A stretch of 64,000 nucleotides of DNA. Source: Corynebacterium suranareeae (GTDB lineage: Bacteria > Actinomycetota > Actinomycetes > Mycobacteriales > Mycobacteriaceae). The first letter of the stretch is position 1, and every line of letters starts with the position of its first letter. Below are positions 8,902-20,400 of the stretch, one piece after another. The position numbers and the translations under genes were made by a program. The stretch covers positions 2,790,001 to 2,854,000 of the forward strand of contig NZ_AP017369.1 of NCBI RefSeq assembly GCF_002355155.1, given 5' to 3'. The notes under the pieces were generated by a model, which saw only the letters and a list, made by a program, of their open reading frames with translations, had not been told where the DNA came from and ran no database searches.

Positions 8902-9231
8902 GCGTGGCTTGCGTATCAGGCGATTATTGATTGTTACCAGATGGGTAATAAGCGTGAAGCGAAGAAGAAAATGCGCGCCATTATTGATCAGCTACGCGTG
9001 TTGAAGGGGCCGAATAAGGAACTAGTCCAGTTGGGTCGTAGTTTGTTTAAACGCCTTGGTGATGTGTTGGCCTATTTTGATGTGGGTGTGTCCAACGGTC
9101 CGGTTGAAGCGATCAACGGACGATTGGAGCATTTGCGTGGGATTGCTCTAGGTTTCCGTAATCTGAACCACTACATTCTGCGATGCCTTATCCATTCTGG
9201 GCAGTTGGTCCATAAGATCAATGCACTCTAA
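8902..9231 (+). pseudogene. C-terminal remnant of an ISL3-family transposase
   Basis: About 109 codons in one frame match the C-terminal end of ISL3-type transposases. They include the fragment AWLAYQAIIDCYQMGNKREA, then GPVEAINGRLEHLRGIALGFRN, the conserved segment around the last acidic catalytic residue, then NHYILRCLIHSG. Upstream of 8902 the frame is closed by stops and no N-terminal part is present, so the element is a truncated right end. An internal ATG at 8941 opens a 96-residue frame, but nothing suggests that it is functional. The right inverted repeat follows immediately (9230-9244). Confidence 0.85.
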
Positions 9232-9244
9232 ATCCGGAAGAGCC
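9230..9244 (+). mobile_element. Right terminal inverted repeat of the ISL3-type remnant
   Basis: AAATCCGGAAGAGCC directly after the transposase stop codon reads on the other strand as GGCTCTTCCGGATTT. This is the form of terminus found in ISL3 elements such as the corynebacterial IS31831 group, from memory of the family. No matching left end was found upstream. Confidence 0.65.
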
Positions 9245-9979
9245 GCTTACCCTCCAAACACCATTTCGAGGCGGCACGTGGTTAAGAAGCTTCCCGATCG
9301 ATAACGTTGGAGTATCAATTGCTTGTTGCTCGCTAAGTAGCTGATATTAGGATGAAGTATGAGTTTGGATCACAGCTTGCAAGCAATAGGAGCCTATCCG
9401 GATAACGGTAAGCATCGGTAGTTTCCCAAGACGATTGAAGCTCCATGAGATGGTCAAGTAATCTTTACCTCTTGCAAGCTATGTCAGGACTATTACTATC
9501 GGCCTTAACCCGGACAGACTACTGACTCTCAAGGGTAGATGGAGCAGTAAGTTCGTCCTTAGGGCGTTCTCGATCGTTAAGCTAGAGTTCCTGCCTTCTT
9601 GAGGCGAAATCATAACAAGCCTTGGAGCCAATGCTCAAAAGCAATGGTTGGGGATCTTAGTGAAGACACGGGGATTCTACTGGGCACCACTTAAAGATGC
9701 CGGAATACTTTTTCCATCGTTGTTCATTGTAGCGCAGATTTTCGCGCCCTTACCCTCGTGGCCACCAGCAAAAGGCGAATATCTATTACTCAACCTGGAG
9801 CTGTGTCTAAGCGAGGAAATGAAAATTCATCGCTAAATAATCACCGTTGGGGGTACGGAACTCACCTTCAGCCAAGAATATATGGACTTAATCAAGATAT
9901 AGAATTGACAACAGCCAGATTCCGACGCTAAAATACCGCGATTTACTTAAAACTATTTCTCATCGCCTACCATTAAGGC
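9245..9979. other. Non-coding stretch between IS remnant and membrane protein gene
   Basis: 735 bases with no convincing gene. A 62-codon frame at 9648-9836 has no recognisable domain or ribosome binding site. Base composition is A+T-richer than in the flanking housekeeping genes. The end of this stretch must contain the promoter for the gene starting near 9980. It may be debris from the insertion that brought the IS end. Confidence 0.45.
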
Positions 9980-11248
9980 ATGGTACACCAAAGCGGAGCG
10001 GTAGTAGGACATACTCCCAAAATGATGAACTTCAACTTAGCCATCGGGCTTATTTCAATTCTATCATTAGGAGGAATTTGGGGGGTTTTCGTAGTATTCC
10101 TTTTGCTAAGTGGAGTGGAAGTTAATGGATTCGGATGGCCAAATGAATCTCTTTCGCCCTCACAGATCTTAGATACTGCCCGGGCAACAGGCACCATATC
10201 TGCCTTGTTCGGCGGAATCTTCGCAATGTTATATTCATACAGGAAGCAAAGAATTTCAGAAGCTGAAAGCTTAAGATCTGATGCATCTTCTTTGGCTGAG
10301 CGTTACCGGGCCGCATGTGAGCAAATTGGAAGTGAAAATGCATCAGTTCAACTTGCGGGCATTTACGCCTTAAGCTGGCTTGCCGATGAATGGGTAGGGC
10401 ATCGACAACAGTGTGTTGATGTATTGTGCGCCTATCTTCGCTTGACTGGTTCCGCCAACAATATGACTTCAGAAGTCCCTGTGCGTACTGTCCTGAATCT
10501 AATTGAATCGCACACCTCAGTGCTAAATCCGGAGTTTACAAGTTGGTCTGATTTGACGATTGATTTAACCGGGGCATCTCTACCAGATTTTTCCTGGAAT
10601 CAGGTAAAAATTCAGAAGCTCATTCTAGACCGGGCTGAGTTTGAAGAAGAAGTGAATCTCATATTCGAATTCGATAATAGTTCAGTCTCAATACGCGATG
10701 TCACCATTGCGGCGAACCTCTTTATTGCAAGCACGGGCAAAGGACGTATCTCCTTAATGAGAAGTGGTGTTATGGCGGGAGCAGAGGTCCAAATCTCACC
10801 AAGTTTAGAAACACAGCTAAATTGTATGGCCGTTCGAATAGAGGATGATTGCCTTATTAGAATTAATCTGGGTGCCTCTGGAACCGAAGGTCAAATTGAC
10901 TTTAGTCATGCACATATCATCGGCCGTCTTTCATTTTTTGGTGACGGACGAGAGTATGAAACAGGAACCATTCTATTGCAAGATGCGATCACTTCAGGCA
11001 AAGGGCTAGTAGGCTTCCAAAAAGACCTCTTTTTTGAAGCTGACGAAGGGTTTTATTATGTTCCAGTATCTTCTCCTGATGGGACTTCCTATTCCAAGTT
11101 TCGCAAAATAACTGATAGAAGACGAAGTGTTTTCCGTCCAGATTCCCAGTATTTAAAAAATTGCAAACTTGCTACCTTTGAGGTCAGTTCAATTGAGCCT
11201 GTTCCTAAGTGGCATGGGGCTGAACTAGAACCAAAAAGCAATGCCTAA
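9980..11248 (+). CDS. Membrane-anchored protein with pentapeptide-like C-terminal half
   Basis: A 422-residue protein with two N-terminal transmembrane helices (about residues 17-45 and 70-88). A helical segment, ERYRAACEQIGSENASVQLA then GIYALSWLADEW, is characteristic of a group of actinobacterial membrane proteins that carry pentapeptide repeats. From about residue 180 the sequence is a degenerate beta-helix of the pentapeptide kind (LTIDLTGASLPDFSWNQVKI). No enzyme motif is visible. The start is uncertain: the ATG at 9980 has TAAGG very close, and ATGs at 10022 and 10025 are alternatives. The gene lies alone in an A+T-richer island between the IS end and fasA. Function is unknown. Confidence 0.75.
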   Translation: MVHQSGAVVGHTPKMMNFNLAIGLISILSLGGIWGVFVVFLLLSGVEVNGFGWPNESLSPSQILDTARATGTISALFGGIFAMLYSYRKQRISEAESLRSDASSLAERYRAACEQIGSENASVQLAGIYALSWLADEWVGHRQQCVDVLCAYLRLTGSANNMTSEVPVRTVLNLIESHTSVLNPEFTSWSDLTIDLTGASLPDFSWNQVKIQKLILDRAEFEEEVNLIFEFDNSSVSIRDVTIAANLFIASTGKGRISLMRSGVMAGAEVQISPSLETQLNCMAVRIEDDCLIRINLGASGTEGQIDFSHAHIIGRLSFFGDGREYETGTILLQDAITSGKGLVGFQKDLFFEADEGFYYVPVSSPDGTSYSKFRKITDRRRSVFRPDSQYLKNCKLATFEVSSIEPVPKWHGAELEPKSNA

Positions 11249-11382
11249 CTACGTAATAACTGCAGTTTGGAAACCTTCCAACATCCCCTCACTGGTGACG
11301 CAGCTGCCATCAGCTAGAAGTTAAACCACCTTCTCTTTCCAGAGGCTTCCACCTATAAGGACGAACCTATGTCGGGCAAACC

Positions 11383-11431
11383 AAAAAGCCCCTCACACGA
11401 CATCCCAACAAGGGACACCGCTTGAAGGGCT
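11383..11431 (-). terminator. Probable terminator of fasA
   Basis: On the minus strand, AGCCCTTC and GAGGGGCT can pair across a loop of about 30 bases, and the second arm is followed by TTTTTGG. It lies 19 bases after the fasA stop. Confidence 0.5.
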
Positions 11432-11449
11432 CAACCCCGCAATAACCAA

Positions 11450-14400
11450 CTAGCCTTCGGCGCGAAGAACACCATCAACTAGGCGGGCGCGGGAATCCAG
11501 GAGGACTGAAGCTTCAACTTCCTTAGCTGCATCACCGTGGACACCAAGGTTGCGCTCAACTGGGCGTTCGTACAGTACGCCACCGTGCATGCCGGCGACG
11601 ATGGTGCGAAGACCTGCTTCTTCACGAGCAATCGCGGAGGCACGCCATGCGTCAGCAGCCTCAGCACCACGAGCCACACGAACTGCCTCGTAGAAAGCAT
11701 CTGGGTGAACAATCGCAACCAGAGCAGACACGTGTCCGAATCCAAGTGAGGTAACAAGACCTGCCTTTGGAGCCTTTACACGAAGATCCAGTGGCTTGCG
11801 CAGCCAGACCAAGTGGGAGTGCTTGGCCAGTACTGGGTCAACGCAGTCAAGTGCGCGGTTGGCTGGCACCAGTCCGGAACGAAGAACCTGGGTGAGGCCA
11901 ATCATCTGGAATGCTGCTGCACCACCCTTTGCGTGTCCGGTGAGTGTCTTCTGGGAGATCACGTACATCGGGTTGCCGTCTGCACGACCGATAGCAGATG
12001 CAATGCGCTCGTGCAGGTCAGACTCGTTTGGATCATTCGCATTGGTGGAGGTGTCGTGCTTGGAGATAATCGAGATCTCATCAGCGGCAACACCAACAGA
12101 ACGCAGTGCTACTGCAAGGCGGGATTCCACTCCATCGCGGGCAGCGCCAAGGGCACCAAGTCCTGGAGCTGGAATGGAGGTGTGTGCACCGTCTGCGAAG
12201 GATTCAGCGAATCCGATGACACCGAGTACTGGTAGTCCCAGGTCAGCTGCAAGTGATGCGCGTGCCAGAAGGACGGTTCCGCCACCTTCGGATTCGATGA
12301 ATCCACCGCGGCGACGGTCGTTGGCGCGGGAGAAGAAGCGGTGTTCAATTCCCTTCCCTTCCATTTCTGCGGAATCAGCGGTTGCAGCCATGTCGCCGAA
12401 GCCGGTGATGCCTTCAACAGATAGAGCATCAAAGCCACCTGCAACAACGAAGTCGGACTTGCCGATGCGGATCTTGTCCAGAGCTTCTTCCACAGAAACA
12501 GCTGCGGTTGCACAAGCTGCCACTGGGTGAATCATCTGACCGTAGCCACCGACGTAGGACTGCATGACGTGAGCTGCAACAACGTTGGGCAGTGCTTCCT
12601 GCAAGACGTCGTTGGCGCGTGGCTCTGCCAGAATGCGGTCCACGTAGATGCCGCGGAGGGATTCCATGCCGCCCATGCCGGTGCCCTGGGTGGAGGACAC
12701 GCGAGCTGGGTGAACAGCTGCAAGCAGTTCCGCTGGGGTGAAACCAGCAGAGAGGAATGCATCGACAGTACAGACAATGTTCCACAGCGCGACGGTGTCC
12801 AAGTTGTCCACCATGTCTGCTGGGATTCCCCATACAGCTGGGTTGAAGTCCTTTGGCACCTGACCACCAACAAAGCGGGTCATAGCCATGCGGCGAGGCA
12901 CACGGATCGCAGAACCTGCCTTGCGGGTAACCTTCCACTCCCCTGCTGCTTCATCGAAGGATGCAAAGGTGAGTTCTGGCTCAGAGTCGACGTAGGTCAG
13001 TGCCTCTTCGCGGGATCCCACATTGAAGGTGAGGTCATGGTCGAGGTAGACGGTGGTCAGCTCTGGTGCGAAGTTATCGATCATGCCGTATTCAGGCATG
13101 TCGTTGTACTTGCGCACGCCAACGCGTGCCATTACTTCATCGTGGTAGCGGTCGAAGATGTCTTCTTCAGCCACTGCCTCGTCGGAGTCGTCGTACCAGC
13201 CTGGTTTTGGATCTTCATCCCAGTGGATTAGTCCCATGGTCCATGCCAGTTCGATGACACCTGCGGCGGTGAGGGAACCGTTGAGTTCGGCGTCGAAACG
13301 CGTACGAGCAGAACCCAATGGTCCGAGCTCGCCGGCTCCGACGATAACAACCATCTCATCGAGGTCTTGGGTGACTTGACCTGCAAAGTCGGGGGTGGTT
13401 TGAACCACTGGCCTGTAAGGAGTTGGCAGTGCTGCCACGGTGCGTGGAGTCTCAACGACTGGCGCGTTTGCTGCCTTGGCTGCTTCCGCGCGTGCCATTT
13501 CTGCCAGGTTCAGGTCAGACTCACCAAGTCCGCCAGTGAAGTCGACCGTGATTGGAGCAGAAGCTGCCTGCTCACGGACATCAGAAGTCGCCTGGGACAG
13601 CAGCTTCTCTGCGATTTCTTGCGTTGAGTAGGTTTCCACGCCTGCTTCTTCGGCTGCCTTGACCAAAGGATCGTTACCACCCATCAGGCCAGTGCCGCGA
13701 ACCCAACCGATGTGTGCGTGCACGAGGGAGGTGTTAGCTCCCCATGCAGCTTGCTCCGCGTTCCAACGGGTAACCACGGCGTCAAGAGCTGCCTTGGATT
13801 CACCGTATGCGCCGTCGCCGCCAAAGCGTCCACGGTTTGGTGAACCTGGAATGACCACGTGCAAGCGGTGTCCAACGTTGCTAGCAGAACCCAGTGGTGC
13901 AAGGCCTGCGATGAGGCGCTCGACCGACCAGAGCAGAAGACGCATCTGGGATTCTGCCTGTGGGCCTGCATCTGCCATAGATCCGGAAACGCGTGGTGCC
14001 GCGAATGGGAACAGCAAGGTTGGCACCAATGTTGGCTTGACCAGCTTGGATGCACCGTTGACTGTGGTGGTTTGCTCGGATCCAACCCAGTTGATGATGG
14101 CATCGATATCTGAGAAAGAGCTTAAATTAGCTGGAACAACCCAGAGAGCTGCTGTACCACGTGCGGAACGTGCGTAGAGATCCTTGTAGAACTCCAGGCG
14201 GTCATGGCCCAGGTTGGAGGTCGTGGCGATAACAGTTGCACCGCCAGCAAGAAGCTTTTCGACGACCGCCGCCGCGATCGAGTTCGGCGATCCACCGGTT
14301 ACGACTGCAACATCGTCGGCGTAATCCAAAGAGCCAAGATCGCGGGCCTGAGCTGCGAGATCATCAAGACCAAAGAATTCAGCTTGTGCTGCAACAGCTT

Positions 14401-17400
14401 CGCCACTACCAGTGACATCGATGTCAGTTGCCGCAAGCTCACCAAGAGCAACGCGGGTGAGATCCTCACGTGCAGAAGCCCAACGGTCATCGAGCAGAAC
14501 AACCTTGTTTTCATCAAAGCTTGGTGCAACTTGGCGTGGCCAATCAGAACCTAGTTCCTTGGAGACCAACTCGTAGAGGTCTTCCTCTGCGGTGTCATCT
14601 AGGGAAATGGTTGCTGGCTTATCAAGTCCAAGCTGGGTCAAGATGGTGCGGGCTGCCTGAGCAAGCACGCCGTCTTGTCCGGTTACTTGTTCTGCGAATT
14701 CTCCAAGAGCTGCGGAATCAACCACTCCGCCTGCTGCGCCGCCTGCTGAAGGCAGGGAGACCGCAACGCCGTTGCGCGAGGCTACGGCCTGGACGGCGGC
14801 GTCGATAAGCGAATCAAGTTCTGCTGCAGACGCTGGGTTTGCCGGGGACAGTGAGGCCAGATCTCCGCCGCGCAGGGATGCGCCTTCGCGGGCGCCGATC
14901 ACAACTTCAGCGACCACGTGGTCAGCCCAGCCTTGGCCCAATTCCCACGTACCGGTGACGCGCTCTGCGATATAACCCGGGCGCTTACCGGTAGGACCAG
15001 TGAGGCGACGCAGGGCATCAGCTGCAGCATCAGAGAGCACAGGGCCAAATGCCTTGTAGCCCTTCGCCATCTTGGACACGGTGACTTTTAGATCACCAAG
15101 CTCAGCATCGGCTGCGCCGTCAATTGCGCCGAGGCCGAACTCCACACCAAGATCGAGCAGCAGCTGGTTGCGGCGCGAGGACACGCCTTCAACCAGGGTT
15201 TCGATGGAATCGGTTGCACCCATCTGATCTGGGCGAACCTTGGTCCAGATAGCGATGAGCATTTCAGTGGCATCGGAAGGTGTAAAGCTGATGTCATCTG
15301 GGCGAGGGCCGCCGGTGGCAACAACAGGGGCTGCGACCGGGGCTGCTGGGGTTTCTGCTACAGGTGCCTCAGGGGCTTCTGCAGGGGTTTCCGCTACTAC
15401 TTCACGCACAACCTCATCGGTAGCGAACACAACTGGGCGATCACGCTCAATGTTCAACACCTCAATGGTGGCGTCTGCGTACTGAGGAAGGCGCAGGGTT
15501 TGGCCCATCATGTTGGCAAGCGTTGGAGCTGAACCAACACCAACCTCCACGAAACGCTCAACTTCAAGGCCCTTGATCAACAGATCCTGGGTCTCAATCC
15601 AGCGCACAGGTGATGCGAACTGCCATGCAAGCAACTCAATGAGCAAGGTGCGGGCAAGTTTTTGCCTATCGGCAGAGGCAGCGGCGAAATCAGCCAAGAT
15701 CTCATTGACATAGGTGGACTCCACCACTTCTGCCATGGATGCCACGAACTCTTCGGTGAGCTCGAATGGGCGTGCCACCAAGTTTGGAATGTAGCGGCCA
15801 ACCAGCACGTCGAGATCCAGCTCAGCTGGGATCAAAGAATCCAGGTGCTCACGGAACGCGCCCACACCATCACGCAGCTTGGAGGAGTGGAATGGCACGT
15901 CAATGCCAGGGATCATGATGAAGGCGCGCTGACCTGGTGCACGATCTTCCACATCGGCGCGAAGAGCTGCAAGACCAGCCTGGGTTCCAGCAACTGCGTA
16001 CTGCAAGCCAGCCAGGTTATAGTTCACGATCTCCAGGAATTCACCGGAAGCTTGCGAAATGGACGCCACATAATCAAAGACGTTGTCTGCAGTTAGACCC
16101 ATCTTGTTGGGGCGAAGTGCAGCAAGCCCATAGTTGGACAGGCCGTTTTCATCGCGGTCCACCAAGCGGTGCATGGTGAGGCCACGGCGGTAGACGATCT
16201 CCAGAACTGATTCCAAAGACAGCACACCAGCGTAAGCAGCCAGCGCGTTGTATTCACCAACAGAGTGTCCAGCAAAGTATGCACGCTGGTTCAACGCATG
16301 TGCTTCACGCATTTCAGCGATCTGGGCTACACCTAAGGTTGCCATGCCCACCTGGGTGAACTGGGTGAGATACAAAACGCCATCAGGGTGGAAGAACTTC
16401 TCGCCTGCCACAGTGACTTCACGAGGGTTGTTTTCCACGATCTCCACGATGGAGAAGCCCAGCTTGCTGCGGGTGTGTGCATCGGCGCGGTCCCAAATAG
16501 CGCGAGCTGCCTGGGAATTGCGGCGTGCCTCCATACCCATACCCTGGGACTGAATGCCCTGGCCTGGGAATGCGTAGAACGTCGATGGAGCTGCCACAAC
16601 TGCAGTGGCGGTAAGCACCAAGTTGCCGTTGACGGTTGCGCTAACAGTGCGGACCTCACCCATTCCTGGGCGGTTGTCTACTGCGGAGCGCTCAACGTTG
16701 AACTCAATTTCTTCACCTGGAAGAACTGGTGCCAGCATGGTGGCGGTGTATTCCACGATCTTGGCTGCAGGGGTTTGAGTCTGCTCATCGTTGAATGCTG
16801 CACCGGCGATCAGTTCACCGATGGCAGAAGTCCACATGCCGTGAACGATCACACCTGGCAAACCAGCCAGGGAGCCAGCAACATCAGAGACGTGAATTGG
16901 GTTGCGGTCACCAGAGATCACAGCGAAAGGACGCATGGATTCAGGTGCCACCACGGTTGCCACTGCGCGAGCCGAACGTGGGGTGTCCACGGTGGTAGGC
17001 AGCGCGGAGGTGTTGGTGCGTGCGACAGCGTTACCCTTGCGTCCACGGATGGCAAAACGCTCAGCCAACGTAGCAATCAGGGTGCCTTCTGCGTCGGCGA
17101 TTTCTGCGCGCACGATCACGAGGCGGCCAAGATCGGTGTCTACAACTTCATCAGCAGTTGCAGTGACCTTCAGTGCGCCGTCGGTTGGGATATCGGCCTT
17201 GAGCACAATGTGGTGCTCGAGGTGAACCAAAGACAGCATGCCTTCCACAACAGATGCGGAATCAGTGCCTGGGATAATCGCGGACTTCACGGCAGCGAAC
17301 ACTGCTGGCCATGCGCGACCAACCAACACATCAGGTGCGGTGTGCGCTGGAACAACGGATGCTGGCAGGTAGCCTGCGGTGACGTTGTTGTAATCAGCGA

Positions 17401-20400
17401 TAACGCCTGCATCAAGGGAAGTTTCCCAGGTAGCGGTGCCGTTGTTCACGGTTGCCAGGGTGCCGCCAGCTGCGATGCGGGTCAGTTCACCCATTGCGGC
17501 TTCAGCGTCTTCTTGGGTTACCAGCGGTACAGCGCTTGGCAGTGCATCAATTGGGCTGGTGAAACGGATCTTCAACTCAGCGGTGGTGCCAAATGCGGTG
17601 GATCCAGCCAAAGGCACGGTCAGCATTGCATGCTCGGCGTCTTCATAGACCAAGTTGGAGCCTGTTGGGCCGTGGAATGCTTCAAATTCAGAGCGGGACC
17701 ACTTATCAGCATCGCCGAGGCTGTGGATTACCGATGGGATGTTACGACCAGCCCAGAACGTGCCCGGTGAGGAAAGTACCTTGCCCATGATGTCGCGGGA
17801 GCGGGAATCATGCTCGGTGATGCGCTCGATGGTGGCATCAACAAAGCGATCCAAGAGCTCCGCTACTGGCTCATTGGCCTTGGTAATACCAGCAACAGCA
17901 ACAACACCAGGGATGATAGCCACCTGATCAGCGGTGTAGCGATCATCGTGGGACTGCCACAGGGAGTCCGAGCGCCACCAGCGGCGCACGTCCTTATCGA
18001 TCACAGGCACAAAGTTCACAGGCTTGCCCGGCGTACGGCACAGGCTCAAGAACCACGCGACATCAGCCGGGGTGAGCAGGTCGGTTGCGGCATTCGGGTA
18101 AGCAGCAAGAAGCTTATCGACGCCCCCCTCCACCGTGACACTAGGCTCAAATTGGCCATGATCTTGTTCAATCAAACGCGCCTCGGCACGCTCCAACATC
18201 TGAGCAAAGCGAACCTTCCAAGAAGGATCAACCCACTGACCATCAACAGGGCCAGACAGTTCAAGGTAGCGGTTTAGCCACTGCTCATAGGTCATTTCGC
18301 CTAAGTCACCGAAGTACACCTTGGCGGTCTTGCCAATGGCGTCGATGATTTCATCCCGGCGCGCCTGCACGGCAGCATCATCACCTGCGACCTCATCAAG
18401 AAGGCGTCCAGCCTTAGCAAAGGAGTTGTCGATCTCGTGGATATCTGCACCAAGCTGGGAACGACCAGAAGCCATGCCGTTCTTGGCACCACCGGCAGGA
18501 ACCCATCCATCAGAGCCTTGTGTTGCAACAAGAAGTTCTTTAACAGCCTGGGAGGTGGTTGCTTCCTTGGTTGCCATGGCAGCGGTACCGACCAAAATGC
18601 CGTCAACTGGCATTGCTGGCAGACCATAAGAAGTAGACCAGGAACCGGTGACATAATCAGCAGCGCGCTCAGCAGTACCAATACCACCACCGACACACAA
18701 GACCACGTTGTCTAGTGCGCGGACCTTGCCGTAAGTAGCGATCAGCAGCTCATCGAGGTCTTCCCACGAGTGGTGTCCACCTGCGACACCGCCCTCGATC
18801 TGGATGATGATGGGAAGTTCTGGAATTTCTTTAGCAATCGCAAGTACTGCGTCAACCTGCTTGATGGCACCTGGCTTGAACGCAATCCATGGGAAGCCAT
18901 CACGCATAAGTTCCTTGACCAATGCAACGGCTTCATCCTTTTCAGGAATACCAGCGGTGATCACAATGCCGTCGATGGGTGCACCGTTGGCGCGGGCCTT
19001 AGGAACAAGGCGCTTGCCACCGATCTGCATCTTCCACAGGTATGGATCTAGGAACATGGAGTTGAACTGGGCGTTAATGCCTGGTTCAAGCATGTCGGTG
19101 AGCTGTGCGATATGGGTTTCGAGAATTTCTGGGGTGACTTGTCCACCACCAGCAAGTTCAGCCCAGTGTCCACCGTTGGCCGCAGCCGCAACAATTGCTG
19201 GATCAACAGTGGTTGGGGTCATGCCAGCCAGCATCATTGGGGTGCGGCCGGTGAGCTCAGTGAACTTGGTAACCAGGCGTGGGGTGCCGTCAACGTGCTC
19301 AACGCGAGGTGCAAATTCCTGGTAATCCACAGGAAGTTCTGGTGCCATGCCCGCATCAAAGATCTTGGCCTGGCCTGTGGCATCTCCGACATAGAAGGAA
19401 TCAGCGCCACGGCCTTCGAGGATGCTTGCAGTAAGTTTTACTACTCCGCCATCTGGTCCGACATCGAGGAACCAGCGAGCACCGGCCTCATATGCTTCAT
19501 TAACGCGTGCTACCCAATCAACAGGGTTTACCAGCACATCGGCTGCGATCTCGCGGGTAAGTTCTACATCTAAACCAGCGGTGGTTGCCCATGCAACGGT
19601 TTGTTCCACTGCCATGTTCATTGCTGGGTGGTGGAAAGCAGACTGAACGTTCAGCGCAGAAATACGAGGGTTAAATGCAGCACCACCGCGCAGTTTATCT
19701 TCGATGGCCTTCTTGTCTTGTGCAGCCATCTTTTCAATTGCTTTGACCACGCGTGCATTGTCATCTGGGCGGCCGACCAAAACATAGGAATCACGTGAAT
19801 TGCGCAGACCGATAACCGGGCGGATCTCCGCAGGTACGTCGGTGCAGGCCGCGTCGATAGCTTGCCGAAGCTGTTCGCGGGTAATACCTGCAATGGCCAG
19901 CATCGGCATGTTATCGCCCTGAGCAATCAGGCCAGTCATGCGTGCGGTGCGGGTGATCGCTGCACCGATCAACTGTGCAATGGCAACAAGTTCATCAGCA
20001 CGAGTTGGGTCTTTGAGCAGGTGCACACCCAGCACCCCCTGGGAATGGCCGATGTTTGATACAGCCTGATCCACATCCAGGCGCTGCGCCTCAAGGGAAT
20101 CCAAGGTAGCGATCTGGGAAACAAAGATACCTGGCACACTTACTGCAGACTGCGCAGTATCGAAAGCTGGCCCTTCGGAGTCATTAGCCCACGCCACTGG
20201 ATCAAAACCAAATGGAAGGGTGCCAATGAGATCATCAGCAACTGGTGCAAGCAATGCGTTTGCACGCTCGACGATTTCCCCAACATTTGTTCCTGCGCCT
20301 GCAGCAACGGCAGCGCGAAGGGTTTTCAACCAGTCATATCCTTGGCCGGCGAAAGCGAAGGCAAAAGGCTCCTGGCCAAAGCGGTTAATCAGTCGGCTGG

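Noticed and set aside
9648..9836. 62-codon frame in the accessory island
   Set aside because: No ribosome binding site, no motif and no neighbour support.
16388..17770. A 460-codon open frame on the plus strand opposite fasA
   Set aside because: Antisense shadow of a conserved 9-kb gene, with a Cys/His-rich non-protein-like composition and no ribosome binding site.
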